Below, piece by piece: positions 7,772-18,065 of a DNA stretch of 64,000 nucleotides. Position 1 is the first letter of the stretch; each line of letters starts with the position of its first letter. Origin of the DNA: Hyphomicrobiales bacterium (GTDB lineage Bacteria > Pseudomonadota > Alphaproteobacteria > Rhizobiales > Rhizobiaceae); the NCBI GenBank assembly GCA_900467185.1, contig UBPA01000007.1, forward strand, positions 62,001 through 126,000. The letters are read 5' to 3'. The position numbers and the translations under genes were made by a program. Below the pieces are notes generated by a model, which was not told the DNA's origin, searched no databases, and saw nothing but the letters and a program-made list of their open reading frames with translations.

Positions 7772-9993
7772 TGCGCCAATATGAACTCGTGGAACGGGTT
7801 CAGAAATACAAGCCCGACGTCAACGAGGCACTGCTCAACAAGGCCTATGTCTATGCCATGCAGAAGCATGGCCAGCAGAAGCGCGCCAGCGGCGATCCCT
7901 ATATTTCGCATCCGCTGGAAGTCGCGGCCATTCTGACCGAAATGCACCTCGACGAGGCGACGATCGCGGTCGCGCTGCTGCACGACACCATCGAGGACAC
8001 CACGGCGACGCGGGCGGAGATCGACGATCTTTTCGGCGAGGACATCGGCGCGCTGGTCGAGGGTCTGACCAAGATCAAGAAGCTCGATCTCGTCAGCCGC
8101 AAGGCCAAGCAGGCGGAAAACCTGCGCAAGCTGCTCCTCGCCATCTCCGACGATGTCCGCGTCCTCCTCGTCAAGCTCGCCGACCGGCTGCACAACATGC
8201 GCACGCTCGACCATATGTCGGCAGAGAAGCGCGCCCGGATTTCCGAGGAGACGATGGAGATCTATGCGCCGCTCGCCGGCCGCATGGGCATGCACGACAT
8301 GCGCGAGGAGCTGGAAAACCTGTCCTTCCGGCACATCAATCCCGATGCCTTCGAAACCGTGACGCAGCGGCTGGACGAGCTTTCCGCGCGCAACGAAGGC
8401 CTGATCAAGAAAATCGAGGACGAGCTGGGCGATCTGCTCGCCGCCAAGGGGCTGAACGGCATCAGCGTCAAGGGCCGGCAGAAGAAGCCCTATTCCGTCT
8501 TCCGCAAGATGCAGTCGAAGTCGCTGTCCTTCGAGCAGCTGTCCGACGTCTGGGGCTTCCGGGTGATCGTCGAAGATATTCCCGCCTGTTACCGCGCGCT
8601 CGGCATCGTGCACACCCGCTGGCGCGTCGTTCCCGGTCGGTTCAAGGATTACATCTCGACGCCGAAGCAGAACGACTACCAGTCGATCCACACCACCATC
8701 GTCGGCCCCTCGCGCCAGCGCATCGAGCTGCAGATCCGCACGCGCCGCATGCACGAGATCGCCGAATACGGCATCGCCGCCCACACGCTCTACAAGGATG
8801 GCGCCGAGGCGCAGGGCGACGTCAAGCTGTCGCCGACCTCCAACGCCTATTCCTGGCTGCGCCGCACCATCGAGGCGCTGGCGGAAGGCGACAATCCGGA
8901 AGAGTTTCTGGAGCATACCAAGCTCGAGCTGTTCCAGGACCAGGTCTTCTGCTTCACGCCCAAAGGCCAGCTCATCGCCTTGCCGCGCGGCGCGACGCCG
9001 ATCGATTTCGCCTATGCGGTCCACACCAATATCGGCGACACCTGCGTCGGCGCCAAGATCAACGGCCGGATCATGCCGCTCGTCACCCGGCTCGCCAATG
9101 GCGACGAGGTCGAGATCGTCCGCTCGGGTATCCAGGTGCCACCGGCGGCCTGGGAGGAGATCGTCGTCACGGGCAAGGCACGTGCCGCCATCCGCCGGGC
9201 GACCAAGGCGGCCATCCGCAAGCAGTATTCGGGCCTTGGCTTCCGCATTCTCGAGCGCACGTTCGAGCGCGCCGGCAAGCCCTTCACACGCGAAGCGATG
9301 AAGCCGATCCTCCATCGTCTCGGGCAGAAGGAGGTCGAGGACGCTATCGCCGCCGTCGGCCGCGGGGAATTGTCCTCTCTCGATGTGCTGCGCGCCATGC
9401 ATCCCGACCATCAGGACGAACGCGTGACGCCGAAGCCCTCGACGGACGACGGCTGGTTCGCGATGCGCTCCGCCGCCGGCATGGCGTTCAAGATTCCCGG
9501 CCATTCCAAGGAAAGCGCCACCGCCATCGATGCGGGCGGACCGGAAGACCTGCCGATCCGTGGCCTCTCGGGCAATGCCTTCGTCCATTTCAGCGCATCC
9601 GGCGCCGTGCCCGGCGACCGCATCGTCGGCATCATGGAGAAGGACAAGGGGATCACCATCTACCCGATCCAGTCGCCGAGCCTGCAGCAGTTCGATGACG
9701 AGTCGGAGCGGTGGATCGACGTGCGCTGGGATCTCGATCAGGCCAACAACACCCGCTTCATGGTGCGCGTGCAGGTCAACGCGCTCAACGAGCCGGGGAC
9801 GCTGGCCGATATCGCGCAGTCGCTGGCCACCGGCGACATCAACATCCGCGCCATCACCATGGGGCCGATCGCCGCCGATTTCAGCGAGCTGATGCTCGAT
9901 CTCGAGGTCTGGGACCTGCGCCAGCTGAACCACATGCTGACGCAGCTCAAGGACTTGCCTGTGATCTCCACGGTCAAGCGCGTCTTCCTCTGA
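7768..9993 (+). CDS. rsh: Bifunctional (p)ppGpp synthetase/hydrolase Rsh (RelA/SpoT family)
   Basis: This 741-residue cytoplasmic enzyme makes and degrades the stringent-response alarmone (p)ppGpp. The hydrolase HD domain occupies about residues 20-180 with the HD pair in LLHDTIED (His72-Asp73). The synthetase domain follows (about 235-350) with GRQKKPYSVFRKM, DVWGFRVIV and NDYQSIHTTIVG. Then come a TGS domain (about 390-450, FTPKGQLIALPRGATPIDFAY) and a C-terminal ACT domain (about 660-735, VNALNEPGTLADIAQ). The intact HD motif indicates active hydrolysis, as expected when one long RSH serves a rhizobium. It follows rpoZ, whose product helps receive the signal. The start overlaps the stop of a possible leader ORF. 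Confidence 0.96.
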   Translation: MMRQYELVERVQKYKPDVNEALLNKAYVYAMQKHGQQKRASGDPYISHPLEVAAILTEMHLDEATIAVALLHDTIEDTTATRAEIDDLFGEDIGALVEGLTKIKKLDLVSRKAKQAENLRKLLLAISDDVRVLLVKLADRLHNMRTLDHMSAEKRARISEETMEIYAPLAGRMGMHDMREELENLSFRHINPDAFETVTQRLDELSARNEGLIKKIEDELGDLLAAKGLNGISVKGRQKKPYSVFRKMQSKSLSFEQLSDVWGFRVIVEDIPACYRALGIVHTRWRVVPGRFKDYISTPKQNDYQSIHTTIVGPSRQRIELQIRTRRMHEIAEYGIAAHTLYKDGAEAQGDVKLSPTSNAYSWLRRTIEALAEGDNPEEFLEHTKLELFQDQVFCFTPKGQLIALPRGATPIDFAYAVHTNIGDTCVGAKINGRIMPLVTRLANGDEVEIVRSGIQVPPAAWEEIVVTGKARAAIRRATKAAIRKQYSGLGFRILERTFERAGKPFTREAMKPILHRLGQKEVEDAIAAVGRGELSSLDVLRAMHPDHQDERVTPKPSTDDGWFAMRSAAGMAFKIPGHSKESATAIDAGGPEDLPIRGLSGNAFVHFSASGAVPGDRIVGIMEKDKGITIYPIQSPSLQQFDDESERWIDVRWDLDQANNTRFMVRVQVNALNEPGTLADIAQSLATGDINIRAITMGPIAADFSELMLDLEVWDLRQLNHMLTQLKDLPVISTVKRVFL

Positions 9994-10131
9994 GGCGTCT
10001 GCCTGCGAGATAGGCTGCGGCCGGGCGCGGTATGCGCCGACCGCATGGCTGCCCGCCGAAGCCGGCGCTGGTGCAAAGGCAATGATGCGCTTAGGTTCTG
10101 GCTCGGGAGGTAAACGAAGAAAGGTTTACCA

Positions 10132-10284
10132 ATGTTCAAGCAGATCAAGAAAATCACCGGCGCCCTGCGCCCCCTGACGGCAGCTGAACGCGAACTGAGC
10201 TACCTCAACGGCTCGTCCGATCGCATCGACCTCGAATATCGCCAGCGCCAGATCGACCGCGGTCTCTTCCGCAACGGCTTCTGA
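10132..10284 (+). CDS. DUF3563-type mini-protein (50 residues)
   Basis: The 50-codon gene encodes a protein that starts MFKQIKKITGALRPLTAAER and ends DRGLFRNGF. The middle (ELSYLNGSSDRIDLEYRQRQ) has the highly charged pattern of the short DUF3563 family, common in Rhizobiales and without known function. A purine-rich stretch (GGGAGGTAAACGAAGAAAGG) precedes the ATG. It has no membrane segment and probably forms one or two amphipathic helices. It lies 138 nt after rsh on the same strand, and a hairpin follows it. Confidence 0.8.
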   Translation: MFKQIKKITGALRPLTAAERELSYLNGSSDRIDLEYRQRQIDRGLFRNGF

Positions 10285-10316
10285 GCCGCGCTCGGTTCGA
10301 CCGAGGCATAGACTTG

Positions 10317-10339
10317 AGCCTTGCGCCACGTGCAAGGCT
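10317..10339 (+). terminator. Hairpin downstream of the DUF3563 gene
   Basis: AGCCTTGC (10317-10324) pairs with GCAAGGCT (10332-10339) around a 7-nt loop. A smaller CTCGGT/ACCGAG hairpin lies just upstream. There is no T run, so this is at best a weak terminator. Confidence 0.4.
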
Positions 10340-10741
10340 GACATGCGCAAGCTCTCCGGGGCTGCGTGACACCAGAACGATCCTGAACGTTCCCGGCACG
10401 GAGCCGCCATGAGGGCGGATCCCGCGGGAAATGCTCTGGAGATGGCGGCTCATGAAAAGCCGACACCCAGGAGCGGTCGGCGATCGACGTGCGATGTGTC
10501 CTTTCGAGGGCCTGCGTTCGCCGCGATTTCCGGACCATCGACGTACCGCCCCCTCGCGATCCGCCGCCGCCCGCCCGTTGCAGCCTGCCTCCCCATGCCG
10601 CGGTCGAGACGCCTGCGAATGCCGCCCCTCGATCGTCGGGCGGCGCGAAACGCGGCCCTTGCGTCGAAGAGGCACCAGATTGACCCGGATTGCCCCAGAT
10701 TGCCATTGTAAGGCCACACGGGCATCGTCTATCACGGCACC
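10340..10741. other. Intergenic region before the DUF2062 gene
   Basis: About 400 nt of GC-rich sequence. Several overlapping frames are open on both strands, but none has a ribosome-binding site together with plausible protein sequence. No known RNA or repeat was recognised. Confidence 0.4.
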
Positions 10742-11305
10742 ATGGTGTTCAAACGTCGTCAGCCCGCATCGTTTTCGGCCCGGCTCCGCGAGCTGGTCTG
10801 GCCGCGCAAGGGGTTTACCCGCGGCCTGCGCTATCTGGCGCTGCGCGTACTGCGCCTGTCGTCGTCGCCCCATTCCATCGCCATGGGCGTTGCAGCCGGG
10901 GCCGCGTCCTCCGCCACGCCCTTCGTGGGCTTCCATATTCTGCTGGCCCTGGCCGCTGCCTATCTCTTCTCGGGCAACCTGATTGCCGCCGGCATCGCGA
11001 CGACGCTTGCCAATCCCCTGACCATTCCCGTCATTCTCGCGAGCAGCTACGAGATCGGCACGGCGATCCTCGGCTCGGGCGGCCATGGGCCGCTCGACGG
11101 GGAGGATATGCTGCGCATGCTGACGCATCTGCAACTGACCGAGCTCTGGGGTCCGCTGCTGAAACCGCTCCTGCTCGGCAGCCTGCCGCTGGCGGCCGGC
11201 AGCGCGCTCGTCTTCTATATCGGCTCCTACTCTGCGGCCCGACTGTTCCAGTCGCGCCGCATGTCGCGTCTCGCCGGAAAGCCGAAGGCGTCGCCGGCGG
11301 CCTAA
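10742..11305 (+). CDS. DUF2062 membrane protein
   Basis: The 187-residue protein has a basic N-terminus, then the DUF2062 signature [25 protein letters not shown], with hydrophobic segments around residues 45-95 and 125-160. The loop [11 protein letters not shown] is also typical. It is an inner-membrane protein of unknown function; in rhizobia the family is often found beside acpS-lepB, as here. It lies 31 nt upstream of acpS on the same strand and could share its transcript. Confidence 0.85.
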   Translation: MVFKRRQPASFSARLRELVWPRKGFTRGLRYLALRVLRLSSSPHSIAMGVAAGAASSATPFVGFHILLALAAAYLFSGNLIAAGIATTLANPLTIPVILASSYEIGTAILGSGGHGPLDGEDMLRMLTHLQLTELWGPLLKPLLLGSLPLAAGSALVFYIGSYSAARLFQSRRMSRLAGKPKASPAA

Positions 11306-11336
11306 ACCCTCAACCCTTCGGATCCCTCAGGTTTTC

Positions 11337-11756
11337 ATGATCATCGGCCTCGGCAGCGACCTCATCGACATCCGCCGCATCGACAACTCGCTGAACCGGT
11401 TCGGCGAGCGCTTCATCCAGCGTTGCTTCACCGAGGTGGAGATCGCAAAATCCGAGGGCCGCAAGAACCGGTCGGCATCCTATGCCAAGCGTTTCGCGGC
11501 GAAGGAGGCCTGTTCGAAGGCCCTGGGAACCGGGATCGGCCAAGGGGTGCTCTGGAAGGACATGGGCGTCGTCAATCTGCCCGGCGGCAAGCCGACCATG
11601 GTGCTGACCGGCGGTGCTGCCCTGCGCCTGGCGAGCATGCTGCCGCACGGCCATCGCGCCGTCGTTCACCTCACGATCACCGACGACGATCCTCTGGCGC
11701 AGGCCTTCGTCATAATAGAGGCGCTGCCCGTTGCTCCCGAAGACGTTAGCGGCTAG
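11337..11756 (+). CDS. acpS: Holo-[acyl-carrier-protein] synthase
   Basis: AcpS transfers 4'-phosphopantetheine from CoA to the serine of apo-ACP, activating it for fatty-acid synthesis. The 139-residue protein begins [15 protein letters not shown], with the metal-binding Asp, and contains [16 protein letters not shown], the second signature with its Glu and Lys. The length is normal for the AcpS type. It stands at the head of the acpS-lepB-rnc-era order usual in Rhizobiales. Confidence 0.95.
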   Translation: MIIGLGSDLIDIRRIDNSLNRFGERFIQRCFTEVEIAKSEGRKNRSASYAKRFAAKEACSKALGTGIGQGVLWKDMGVVNLPGGKPTMVLTGGAALRLASMLPHGHRAVVHLTITDDDPLAQAFVIIEALPVAPEDVSG

Positions 11757-11920
11757 AGGATGGCGCAGTCGAGGTCCGGCGGCCGCTGACGGCGCGCGCG
11801 TTCGTATGGGCGGCCGAGCCCGATGGGCCGAAGCTCGATGCGAGCGCCATGGACCCCTGCAGATCAACGGCATTCAAACGACGACAAGCGCCGGTCAGCG
11901 GCAAACAAGGATAGACGGGC

Positions 11921-12664
11921 GTGGCAGAAAAAATCGCAAAGAAGGACAGCGGCCTCTGGGAGAACGTGAAGGTCATCATTCAGGCCTTGCTTCTGGCGCT
12001 GGTGATCCGCACCGTGCTCTTCCAGCCCTTCACCATTCCCTCCGGCTCGATGATGCCGACGCTGCTCGTGGGCGATTACATCTTCGTCAACAAGTTCGCC
12101 TATGGCTATTCGAAATACTCGCTGCCGCGCTCGCCCGATCTCTTCAGCGGCCGTATTTTCGGCAGTGACCCGAAGCGCGGCGATATCGCCGTCTTCCGCT
12201 TCCCGCCCAATCCCGAGATCGACTACATCAAGCGCGTCATCGGCCTGCCGGGCGACCGCGTGCAGGTGCGCAATTCGATCCTCTACGTCAACGACAAGGA
12301 AGTCGCCCGTGCGCCCGACGGCGTCTTCCGGGCCGACGACCAGTACGACACCGGCGCCGACGTGCCGGTCTTCCGCGAAACGCTCGACAACGGCGTCAGC
12401 TTCGACACGCTGGACCAGTTTCCGGATTCGCGCGGCGACAACACCCGCGAGTTCGTGGTGCCGGAAGGTCATTACTTCATGATGGGCGACAACCGCGACA
12501 ATTCCGCCGACAGCCGTTTCGACGTCGGCTATGTCCCGGCCGAAAACCTCGTCGGTCGCGCCAGCCTCATCTTCTTCTCGCTCGGCCACGACACCTCCTT
12601 CCTCGAAATCTGGAAGTGGCCGGCAAACCTGCGCTATGACCGCCTCTTCAAGGTTCTGAAGTAA
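11921..12664 (+). CDS. lepB: Signal peptidase I
   Basis: LepB removes signal peptides from exported preproteins at the outer face of the inner membrane. The 247-residue protein has one N-terminal transmembrane segment (about residues 18-34), then the catalytic serine box PSGSMMPTL (Ser43), the lysine box YIKRVIGLPGD (Lys104) and the late GDNRDNSADSR block. The start is a GTG preceded by AAGGA; an upstream ATG in the same stretch runs into a stop. Its TAA shares a base with the rnc ATG (TAATG), pointing to coupled translation. Confidence 0.95.
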   Translation: MAEKIAKKDSGLWENVKVIIQALLLALVIRTVLFQPFTIPSGSMMPTLLVGDYIFVNKFAYGYSKYSLPRSPDLFSGRIFGSDPKRGDIAVFRFPPNPEIDYIKRVIGLPGDRVQVRNSILYVNDKEVARAPDGVFRADDQYDTGADVPVFRETLDNGVSFDTLDQFPDSRGDNTREFVVPEGHYFMMGDNRDNSADSRFDVGYVPAENLVGRASLIFFSLGHDTSFLEIWKWPANLRYDRLFKVLK

Positions 12665-13374
12665 TGAAGCCGCGCGATCTCGGGCCGCAGGAGCGCGAGC
12701 GTCTCGAAGACGCGCTTGGCTACGTCTTCACCGACAAGGTCCGGCTCGACCGCGCGCTGACGCATTCCAGCGCCCGCAATTCCGGCGGCTCCGACTATGA
12801 GCGGCTGGAATTCCTCGGCGATCGCGTACTCGGTCTCTGCGTCGCGGAGCTTCTGTTCCAGACGTTCAAAACGGCGAACGAGGGCGAGTTGTCGGTGCGG
12901 CTGAACCAGCTGGTCAGCGCGGAAAGCTGCGCTGCGATTTCCGACGAGATCGAGCTTCACCGTTTCATCCGCGCCGGTGCCGACGTCAAGAAGCTCTCTG
13001 GCAAGCATGTGTTGAACATCCGCGCCGACGTGGTGGAAGCCCTGATCGCCGCGATCTATCTCGATGGCGGTCTGGAGGCCGCGCGCGGCTTCGTGCTCAG
13101 GCACTGGAAGGCCCGCGCGACACGCGCCGACGGCGCCCGCAGGGATGCCAAGACCGAATTGCAGGAATGGTCGCATGCGAAGTTCGGCGTCGCGCCGCAA
13201 TACCGCGTGGACGACCGTTCCGGCCCCGACCACGATCCGCGCTTCACGGTGACGGTGATCATCCCCGGTGTCGCGCCCGAGACGGGCGTGGACCGCTCCA
13301 AGCGGGCCGCCGAGCAGACCGCCGCGACCCGCATTCTGGAGCGGGAAGGGGTCTGGGTCGCCCCCAATGCGTGA
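12664..13374 (+). CDS. rnc: Ribonuclease III
   Basis: RNase III cleaves double-stranded RNA in rRNA processing and mRNA control. The 236-residue protein contains the signature ERLEFLGDRVLGL (about residues 46-58), with the metal-binding Glu and Asp. A second acidic cluster, VVEALIAAIYLDGG, follows near 123. The C-terminal double-stranded RNA-binding domain spans about 158-230 (KTELQEWSHAKFG through RAAEQTAATRIL). It overlaps the lepB stop by one base and is followed about 130 nt later by era. Confidence 0.96.
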   Translation: MKPRDLGPQERERLEDALGYVFTDKVRLDRALTHSSARNSGGSDYERLEFLGDRVLGLCVAELLFQTFKTANEGELSVRLNQLVSAESCAAISDEIELHRFIRAGADVKKLSGKHVLNIRADVVEALIAAIYLDGGLEAARGFVLRHWKARATRADGARRDAKTELQEWSHAKFGVAPQYRVDDRSGPDHDPRFTVTVIIPGVAPETGVDRSKRAAEQTAATRILEREGVWVAPNA

Positions 13375-13502
13375 TAGCGGACGCCGGATGATCGGCGCCT
13401 GATCTTGCGCGCAACGAACCTTTGTCGAACCTCTGGTCGCGGAAGCGATTGCGGTTCATACTCACGCCGGCAGACACGCCGGCCCTCAACGAATTGACGG
13501 AT

Positions 13503-14486
13503 ATGATGACCGAAGATCACACGGATCCTGCCGAGACCGGGCAGGACGCAGCAGTCGAAACCGAAGCTGCAACGGATGTCGCCGAGCCTGTCGGGCCGAC
13601 GCATTCCGGCTTCGTCGCCATGATCGGCGCGACAAATGCCGGCAAGTCGACGCTCGTCAACCGGCTGGTGGGCGCCAAGGTGTCGATCGTCAGCCACAAG
13701 GTGCAGACGACGCGCGCCATCGTGCGCGGCATCGCCATTCACGACCGCGCGCAGATCGTGTTCATGGATACGCCCGGCATCTTCAAGCCGCGCCGCCGGC
13801 TCGACCGCGCCATGGTCACCACCGCCTGGGGCGGCGCCAAGGATGCGGATTTCATCATGCTGCTGGTCGACAGCGAACGCGGGCTGAAGGGCGACGCGCA
13901 GATGATTCTGGAGGGCCTGAAGGAGGTCCACCAGCCGAAGATCCTCGTGCTCAACAAGATCGATCAGGTCTCCCGCGACGTTCTGCTGCAGCTGGCCTCC
14001 GCCGCCAATGAAGTCGTTCCCTTCGAGCGCACCTTCATGATCTCCGCGCTGACCGGCTCCGGCTGCGAGGATGTCATGGACTATCTGGCCGCCGCCCTGC
14101 CGGAAGGTCCCTGGTACTACCCGGAAGACCAGATCTCCGACCTGCCCATGCGCCAGCTGGCCGCCGAGATCACCCGCGAAAAGCTGTTCCTGCGCCTCCA
14201 TCAGGAGCTTCCCTATTCCTCGCATGTGGAAACCGAGGGTTGGGAGGAAAAGAAGGACGGCTCGGTGCGGATCGAGCAGGTGATCTATGTCGAGCGCGAC
14301 AGCCAGAAGAAGATCGCTCTCGGCAAGAACGGCGACGCCATCAAGGCGATCTCCATGGCCGCCCGCAAGGAACTGTCCGAGATCCTCGAACAGCCCGTTC
14401 ATCTGTTCCTCTTCGTGAAGGTGCGGGAAAACTGGGGCGACGACCCCGAGCGCTTCCGCGAGATGGGCCTGGAATTCCCCCGCTGA
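13503..14486 (+). CDS. era: GTPase Era
   Basis: Era is a GTPase that binds the 3' end of 16S rRNA and assists 30S subunit maturation. The G motifs are all visible: GATNAGKST (G1), TTRAIVRG (G2 region), MDTPGIF (G3) and LNKIDQ (G4). A C-terminal KH domain with ALGKNGDAIKAI follows. An acidic stretch of about 33 residues precedes the G domain. The frame is open further upstream to a TTG at 13422, but ATG 13503 (or 13506) gives the usual beginning. In related rhizobia recO follows era directly; here recO is near 53440. Confidence 0.95.
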   Translation: MMTEDHTDPAETGQDAAVETEAATDVAEPVGPTHSGFVAMIGATNAGKSTLVNRLVGAKVSIVSHKVQTTRAIVRGIAIHDRAQIVFMDTPGIFKPRRRLDRAMVTTAWGGAKDADFIMLLVDSERGLKGDAQMILEGLKEVHQPKILVLNKIDQVSRDVLLQLASAANEVVPFERTFMISALTGSGCEDVMDYLAAALPEGPWYYPEDQISDLPMRQLAAEITREKLFLRLHQELPYSSHVETEGWEEKKDGSVRIEQVIYVERDSQKKIALGKNGDAIKAISMAARKELSEILEQPVHLFLFVKVRENWGDDPERFREMGLEFPR

Positions 14487-14603
14487 TGGAACGGGCGGAG
14501 CGATGCCGTGATTCGGTGAACGCTCCGTCCAGTCCCGCCCGCCTTGCGCAGCGGGACCCGTCATGTCACCTGATGACCCCTATCAGGTGCAAGGAGACGG
14601 CCG

Positions 14604-15605
14604 ATGCCGCAGCTCGTGAATGGGGTTTGGGAAAAGGGTGACGTCGCCGCCGGCGAAATGAAGGGCGGCGCCTTCCATCGCGAGCCGACCAGCTTTCGCA
14701 ACTGGATCACCCCGGACGGCAGCCCCGGACCGGAGGGACAGCCGGCACTCAAGGCCGAGGCCGGGCGTTTCCAGCTGTTCGTCGCCTATATCTGCCCCTG
14801 GGCGTCCCGCACGCTGATGATGCGCAGCATCAAGGGCCTGACGGACATCCTTCCCGTCGCCATTTCCCAGCCCGAACTTGGCGAAAACGGCTGGACCTAC
14901 GATCCGCCGGCCGATGCCGGACCGCGCGTCGGCCGCGTGCGCTACCAGCACGAACTCTACACCGCCTCCGATCCGCACTACACCGGCAAGGTCTCCGTAC
15001 CCGTGCTCTGGGACAGAAGGGAAGGCCGCATCGTCAACAACGAGTCGGCCGACATCCTGCGCATCCTCAACGGCGCCTTCGATGATCTGACCGGCGACCG
15101 AGGGGATCTCTATCCCGAACCCCTCCGCCCCGACATCGACCGTTGGAACGCGCTGATCTACGACACGCTCAACAACGGCGTCTATCGCTCGGGCTTCGCC
15201 CGCACGCAGTCCGCCTACGAGGAGGCGGTCAAGGGTGTGTTTGCGACGCTCGACACGCTGGAGGCGCATCTGTCACGCAACCGCTATGTCGCCGGCCGCC
15301 ATCTGACGGAAGCCGATATCCGCCTGTTCGTGACGTTGGTGCGCTTCGACGCGGCCTATCACGGTGCCTTCAAGTGCAATCTGCGCCGCATCGCCGACTA
15401 TCCGCATCTGCAGGCCTATCTGCGCGACATCTATCAGTCGCCTGGCATCGCGGAGACGGTGCGGATCGACCATATCAAGCGCGGCTATTACTCCATCGCC
15501 CACATCAACCCCACGGGCATCGTGCCGCTCGGGCCCGATCTCGATTTCACCGGCCCGCATGGGCGGGATGCGCTTGCGGGCGAGGGGATCGTCCAGCGCG
15601 CCTGA
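14604..15605 (+). CDS. Glutathionyl-hydroquinone reductase (YqjG/ECM4-type GST)
   Basis: The 333-residue protein matches the Xi-class glutathione transferases, which reduce glutathionyl-hydroquinones through a catalytic cysteine. The thioredoxin-like N-terminal domain contains YICPWASR with Cys64 in the active-site position. The all-helical C-terminal domain (about 170-310) has NNGVYRSGFARTQSAYEEAV and ITEADIRLFVTLVRFD-like text (read here as LTEADIRLFVTLVRFD). The C-terminal HINPTGIVPLGP is also characteristic. A clear AAGGAG stands before the ATG. It is cytoplasmic and appears to be a single-gene unit. Confidence 0.92.
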   Translation: MPQLVNGVWEKGDVAAGEMKGGAFHREPTSFRNWITPDGSPGPEGQPALKAEAGRFQLFVAYICPWASRTLMMRSIKGLTDILPVAISQPELGENGWTYDPPADAGPRVGRVRYQHELYTASDPHYTGKVSVPVLWDRREGRIVNNESADILRILNGAFDDLTGDRGDLYPEPLRPDIDRWNALIYDTLNNGVYRSGFARTQSAYEEAVKGVFATLDTLEAHLSRNRYVAGRHLTEADIRLFVTLVRFDAAYHGAFKCNLRRIADYPHLQAYLRDIYQSPGIAETVRIDHIKRGYYSIAHINPTGIVPLGPDLDFTGPHGRDALAGEGIVQRA

Positions 15606-15680
15606 GCATCCGCGCGCGCTTGGCGTTCCCGCCCGATCTCTCTATGGTCCGCCCGAATCGGAAACAGGAGATCGCGCCTC

Positions 15681-17999
15681 ATGTCGCAGCCAGCTCAAAC
15701 GTCCCCGCGGACGGTTCCGCCGATCGCCCTCCTGATCGCGCAGGAGATCAAGGCGACGCAGTCCCAGGTCGTCTCGGCCGTCGAACTGCTCGATGGCGGT
15801 GCCACTGTGCCGTTCATCGCCCGCTACCGCAAGGAAGTCACCGGCGGCCTCGATGACACGCAGCTGCGCACGCTTGCCGAACGGCTGGTCTATCTGCGCG
15901 AGCTGGAAGCCCGGCGAAACGCCATCGTCGAGTCGATTCGCGGCCAGGGCAAGCTCACCGACGACCTCGAGCGCAAGATCGCCGCCGTTGCGACCAAGGC
16001 GGAGCTCGAGGACATCTATCTCCCCTACAAGCCGAAGCGCCGGACCAAGGCCGAGATCGCGCGCGAGAAGGGGCTCGGACCGCTGGCCGAAGCCATCCTT
16101 CTCGATCGCCGCATTCCGCCCGCGGACCGTGCCGCATCGTTCCTCTCCGCCGAGGTGCCGGATGTGAAGGCAGCGCTCGAGGGCGCGCGCGACATCGTTG
16201 CCGAAGGCATCGTGGAGAATGCCGACCTGCTCGGCCGGCTGCGCGGCCATATGCGCAGCGGCGCCTTTCTCCGCGCGAAGGTCGTGGCCGGCAAGGAAGC
16301 GCCCGGCGCCAAGTTTTCCGATTATTTCGACCATTCCGAACGCTGGGCGACCGCACCCGGCCACCGGGCGCTGGCCATGCTGCGCGGCTGGAACGAGGAC
16401 ATCCTTTCGGTCGATATCGTCGTGGACGAGGCCGATCCGTCACCCGTCAAACCGGTCGAAAGCATCATCGCCGCCGCCTATCAGCTCGGCAGCCTGCCCG
16501 GGGATCAGTGGCTGATGGAAGTCATCCGCTGGACATGGCGCGTCAAGCTCTCCATGTCGCTGTCGCTCGACCTGATGCGCGAGCTGCGTGAGCGGGCCGA
16601 GGAAGAGGCGATCCACGTCTTTGCGCGAAACCTCAAGGACCTGCTGCTGGCGGCTCCGGCCGGATCGCGCGCCACGATGGGCCTCGACCCGGGCATCCGC
16701 ACCGGCGTGAAGGTGGCGATCGTCGATGGCACGGGCAAGCTCCTGGACACGACGACGGTCTACCCCTTTCCGCCGAAGAACGACGTGCGCGGCGCCCAGG
16801 CCGAGATCGCAAGGCTTGTCGCCCGCCACAAGGTGGAACTGATCTCCATCGGCAACGGCACCGGCAGCCGCGAGACCGAGCGGCTGGTCGCCGACATGCT
16901 GGCCACATTGCCGGGCACCAAGCCCACCAAGGTCATCGTCTCCGAAGCGGGCGCCTCGATCTATTCGGCCTCGCAGGCGGCCGCCGACGAGTTTCCGACG
17001 CTCGACGTCTCCCTGCGCGGTGCCGTCTCCATCGCCCGCCGGCTGCAGGACCCCCTGGCCGAACTGGTCAAGATCGAGCCGAAGTCGATCGGCGTCGGCC
17101 AGTACCAGCACGATGTCGATCAGGGCCGCCTGAGCCGCTCGCTCGATGCCGTGGTGGAAGATGCGGTGAACGCCGTCGGTGTGGACCTGAACACGGCCTC
17201 CGCACCGCTCCTTGCACGTGTCTCCGGCCTCAGCCGCTCGACGGCAGAGGCGATCGTCGCGCATCGCGATGCGATCGGCCCGTTCAAGACGCGCACGGAA
17301 CTGAAGACGGTGCCGCGCCTCGGCGCGCGTACCTTCGAGCAGTGCGCCGGCTTCCTGCGCATTCCCGGCGGTAAGGAGCCGCTCGACGCCTCCTCGGTCC
17401 ACCCCGAAGCCTATGGCGTCGCCAAGAAGATCATTTCCGCCTGCGGCCGCGACGTCCGCACCGTGATGGGCGACTCCCAGCTCCTGAAGTCGCTCGACCC
17501 GAAGGTTTTCGTGGACGACCGTTTCGGCCTGCCGACCATCCGCGACATCCTGTCGGAACTCGAAAAGCCCGGCCGCGACCCGCGCCCGAGCTTCAAGACC
17601 GCGACCTTCGCCGACGGTGTCGACGACATCAAGGACCTGAAACCGGGCATGCTGCTGGAGGGGGCCGTGACCAATGTCGCCGCCTTCGGCGCCTTCGTGG
17701 ATATCGGTGTCCACCAGGACGGGCTCGTGCACGTCTCCCAGCTGGCGGATCGCTTCGTGAAGGACCCGCACGAGGTGGTGAAGGCCGGCGACGTGGTCAA
17801 GGTGCGGGTGACGGAGGTGGACGTGCCGCGCAAGCGCATCGGCCTGACCATGCGCAAGGATGGCGGCGAGGCGGGTGGACGGCCTGCGTCCGCGCCTGAG
17901 CCCCGGCGCGATCATCGGCCGATCAAGCCGGAAAAGCCCGCGCCGGCGGCCACCGGGGCGCTGGGCGAAGCGCTGTTGCGGGCGACCAAGCGGAAGTAA
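15681..17999 (+). CDS. tex: Tex-family RNA-binding protein with S1 domain
   Basis: The 772-residue protein has the full Tex architecture. The N-terminal helical region contains [21 protein letters not shown] YqgF-like RNase H fold follows (about 330-460, [17 protein letters not shown]). Then come helix-hairpin-helix segments (about 500-560, [20 protein letters not shown]) and a C-terminal S1 domain (about 653-727, [21 protein letters not shown]). Tex binds nucleic acids and is linked to transcription control and stress tolerance; the exact activity is not settled. CAGGAG precedes the ATG. It lies 75 nt after the GST gene. Confidence 0.95.
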   Translation: MSQPAQTSPRTVPPIALLIAQEIKATQSQVVSAVELLDGGATVPFIARYRKEVTGGLDDTQLRTLAERLVYLRELEARRNAIVESIRGQGKLTDDLERKIAAVATKAELEDIYLPYKPKRRTKAEIAREKGLGPLAEAILLDRRIPPADRAASFLSAEVPDVKAALEGARDIVAEGIVENADLLGRLRGHMRSGAFLRAKVVAGKEAPGAKFSDYFDHSERWATAPGHRALAMLRGWNEDILSVDIVVDEADPSPVKPVESIIAAAYQLGSLPGDQWLMEVIRWTWRVKLSMSLSLDLMRELRERAEEEAIHVFARNLKDLLLAAPAGSRATMGLDPGIRTGVKVAIVDGTGKLLDTTTVYPFPPKNDVRGAQAEIARLVARHKVELISIGNGTGSRETERLVADMLATLPGTKPTKVIVSEAGASIYSASQAAADEFPTLDVSLRGAVSIARRLQDPLAELVKIEPKSIGVGQYQHDVDQGRLSRSLDAVVEDAVNAVGVDLNTASAPLLARVSGLSRSTAEAIVAHRDAIGPFKTRTELKTVPRLGARTFEQCAGFLRIPGGKEPLDASSVHPEAYGVAKKIISACGRDVRTVMGDSQLLKSLDPKVFVDDRFGLPTIRDILSELEKPGRDPRPSFKTATFADGVDDIKDLKPGMLLEGAVTNVAAFGAFVDIGVHQDGLVHVSQLADRFVKDPHEVVKAGDVVKVRVTEVDVPRKRIGLTMRKDGGEAGGRPASAPEPRRDHRPIKPEKPAPAATGALGEALLRATKRK

Positions 18000-18065
18000 T
18001 CGCTGACGCTTGTCATTTCCCGGCAGGCGTTTCATACCTGATGCAACAACCGACGTGAGGGACGT

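Noticed and set aside
7384-9933. Very long minus-strand open frame (849 codons) opposite rsh
   Set aside because: It is the mirror of a real GC-rich gene. The protein is Arg/Asp/His-rich without any known motif, and rsh on the other strand has complete domains.
10285-10741. Overlapping open frames before the DUF2062 gene
   Set aside because: None has a ribosome-binding site or plausible protein sequence.
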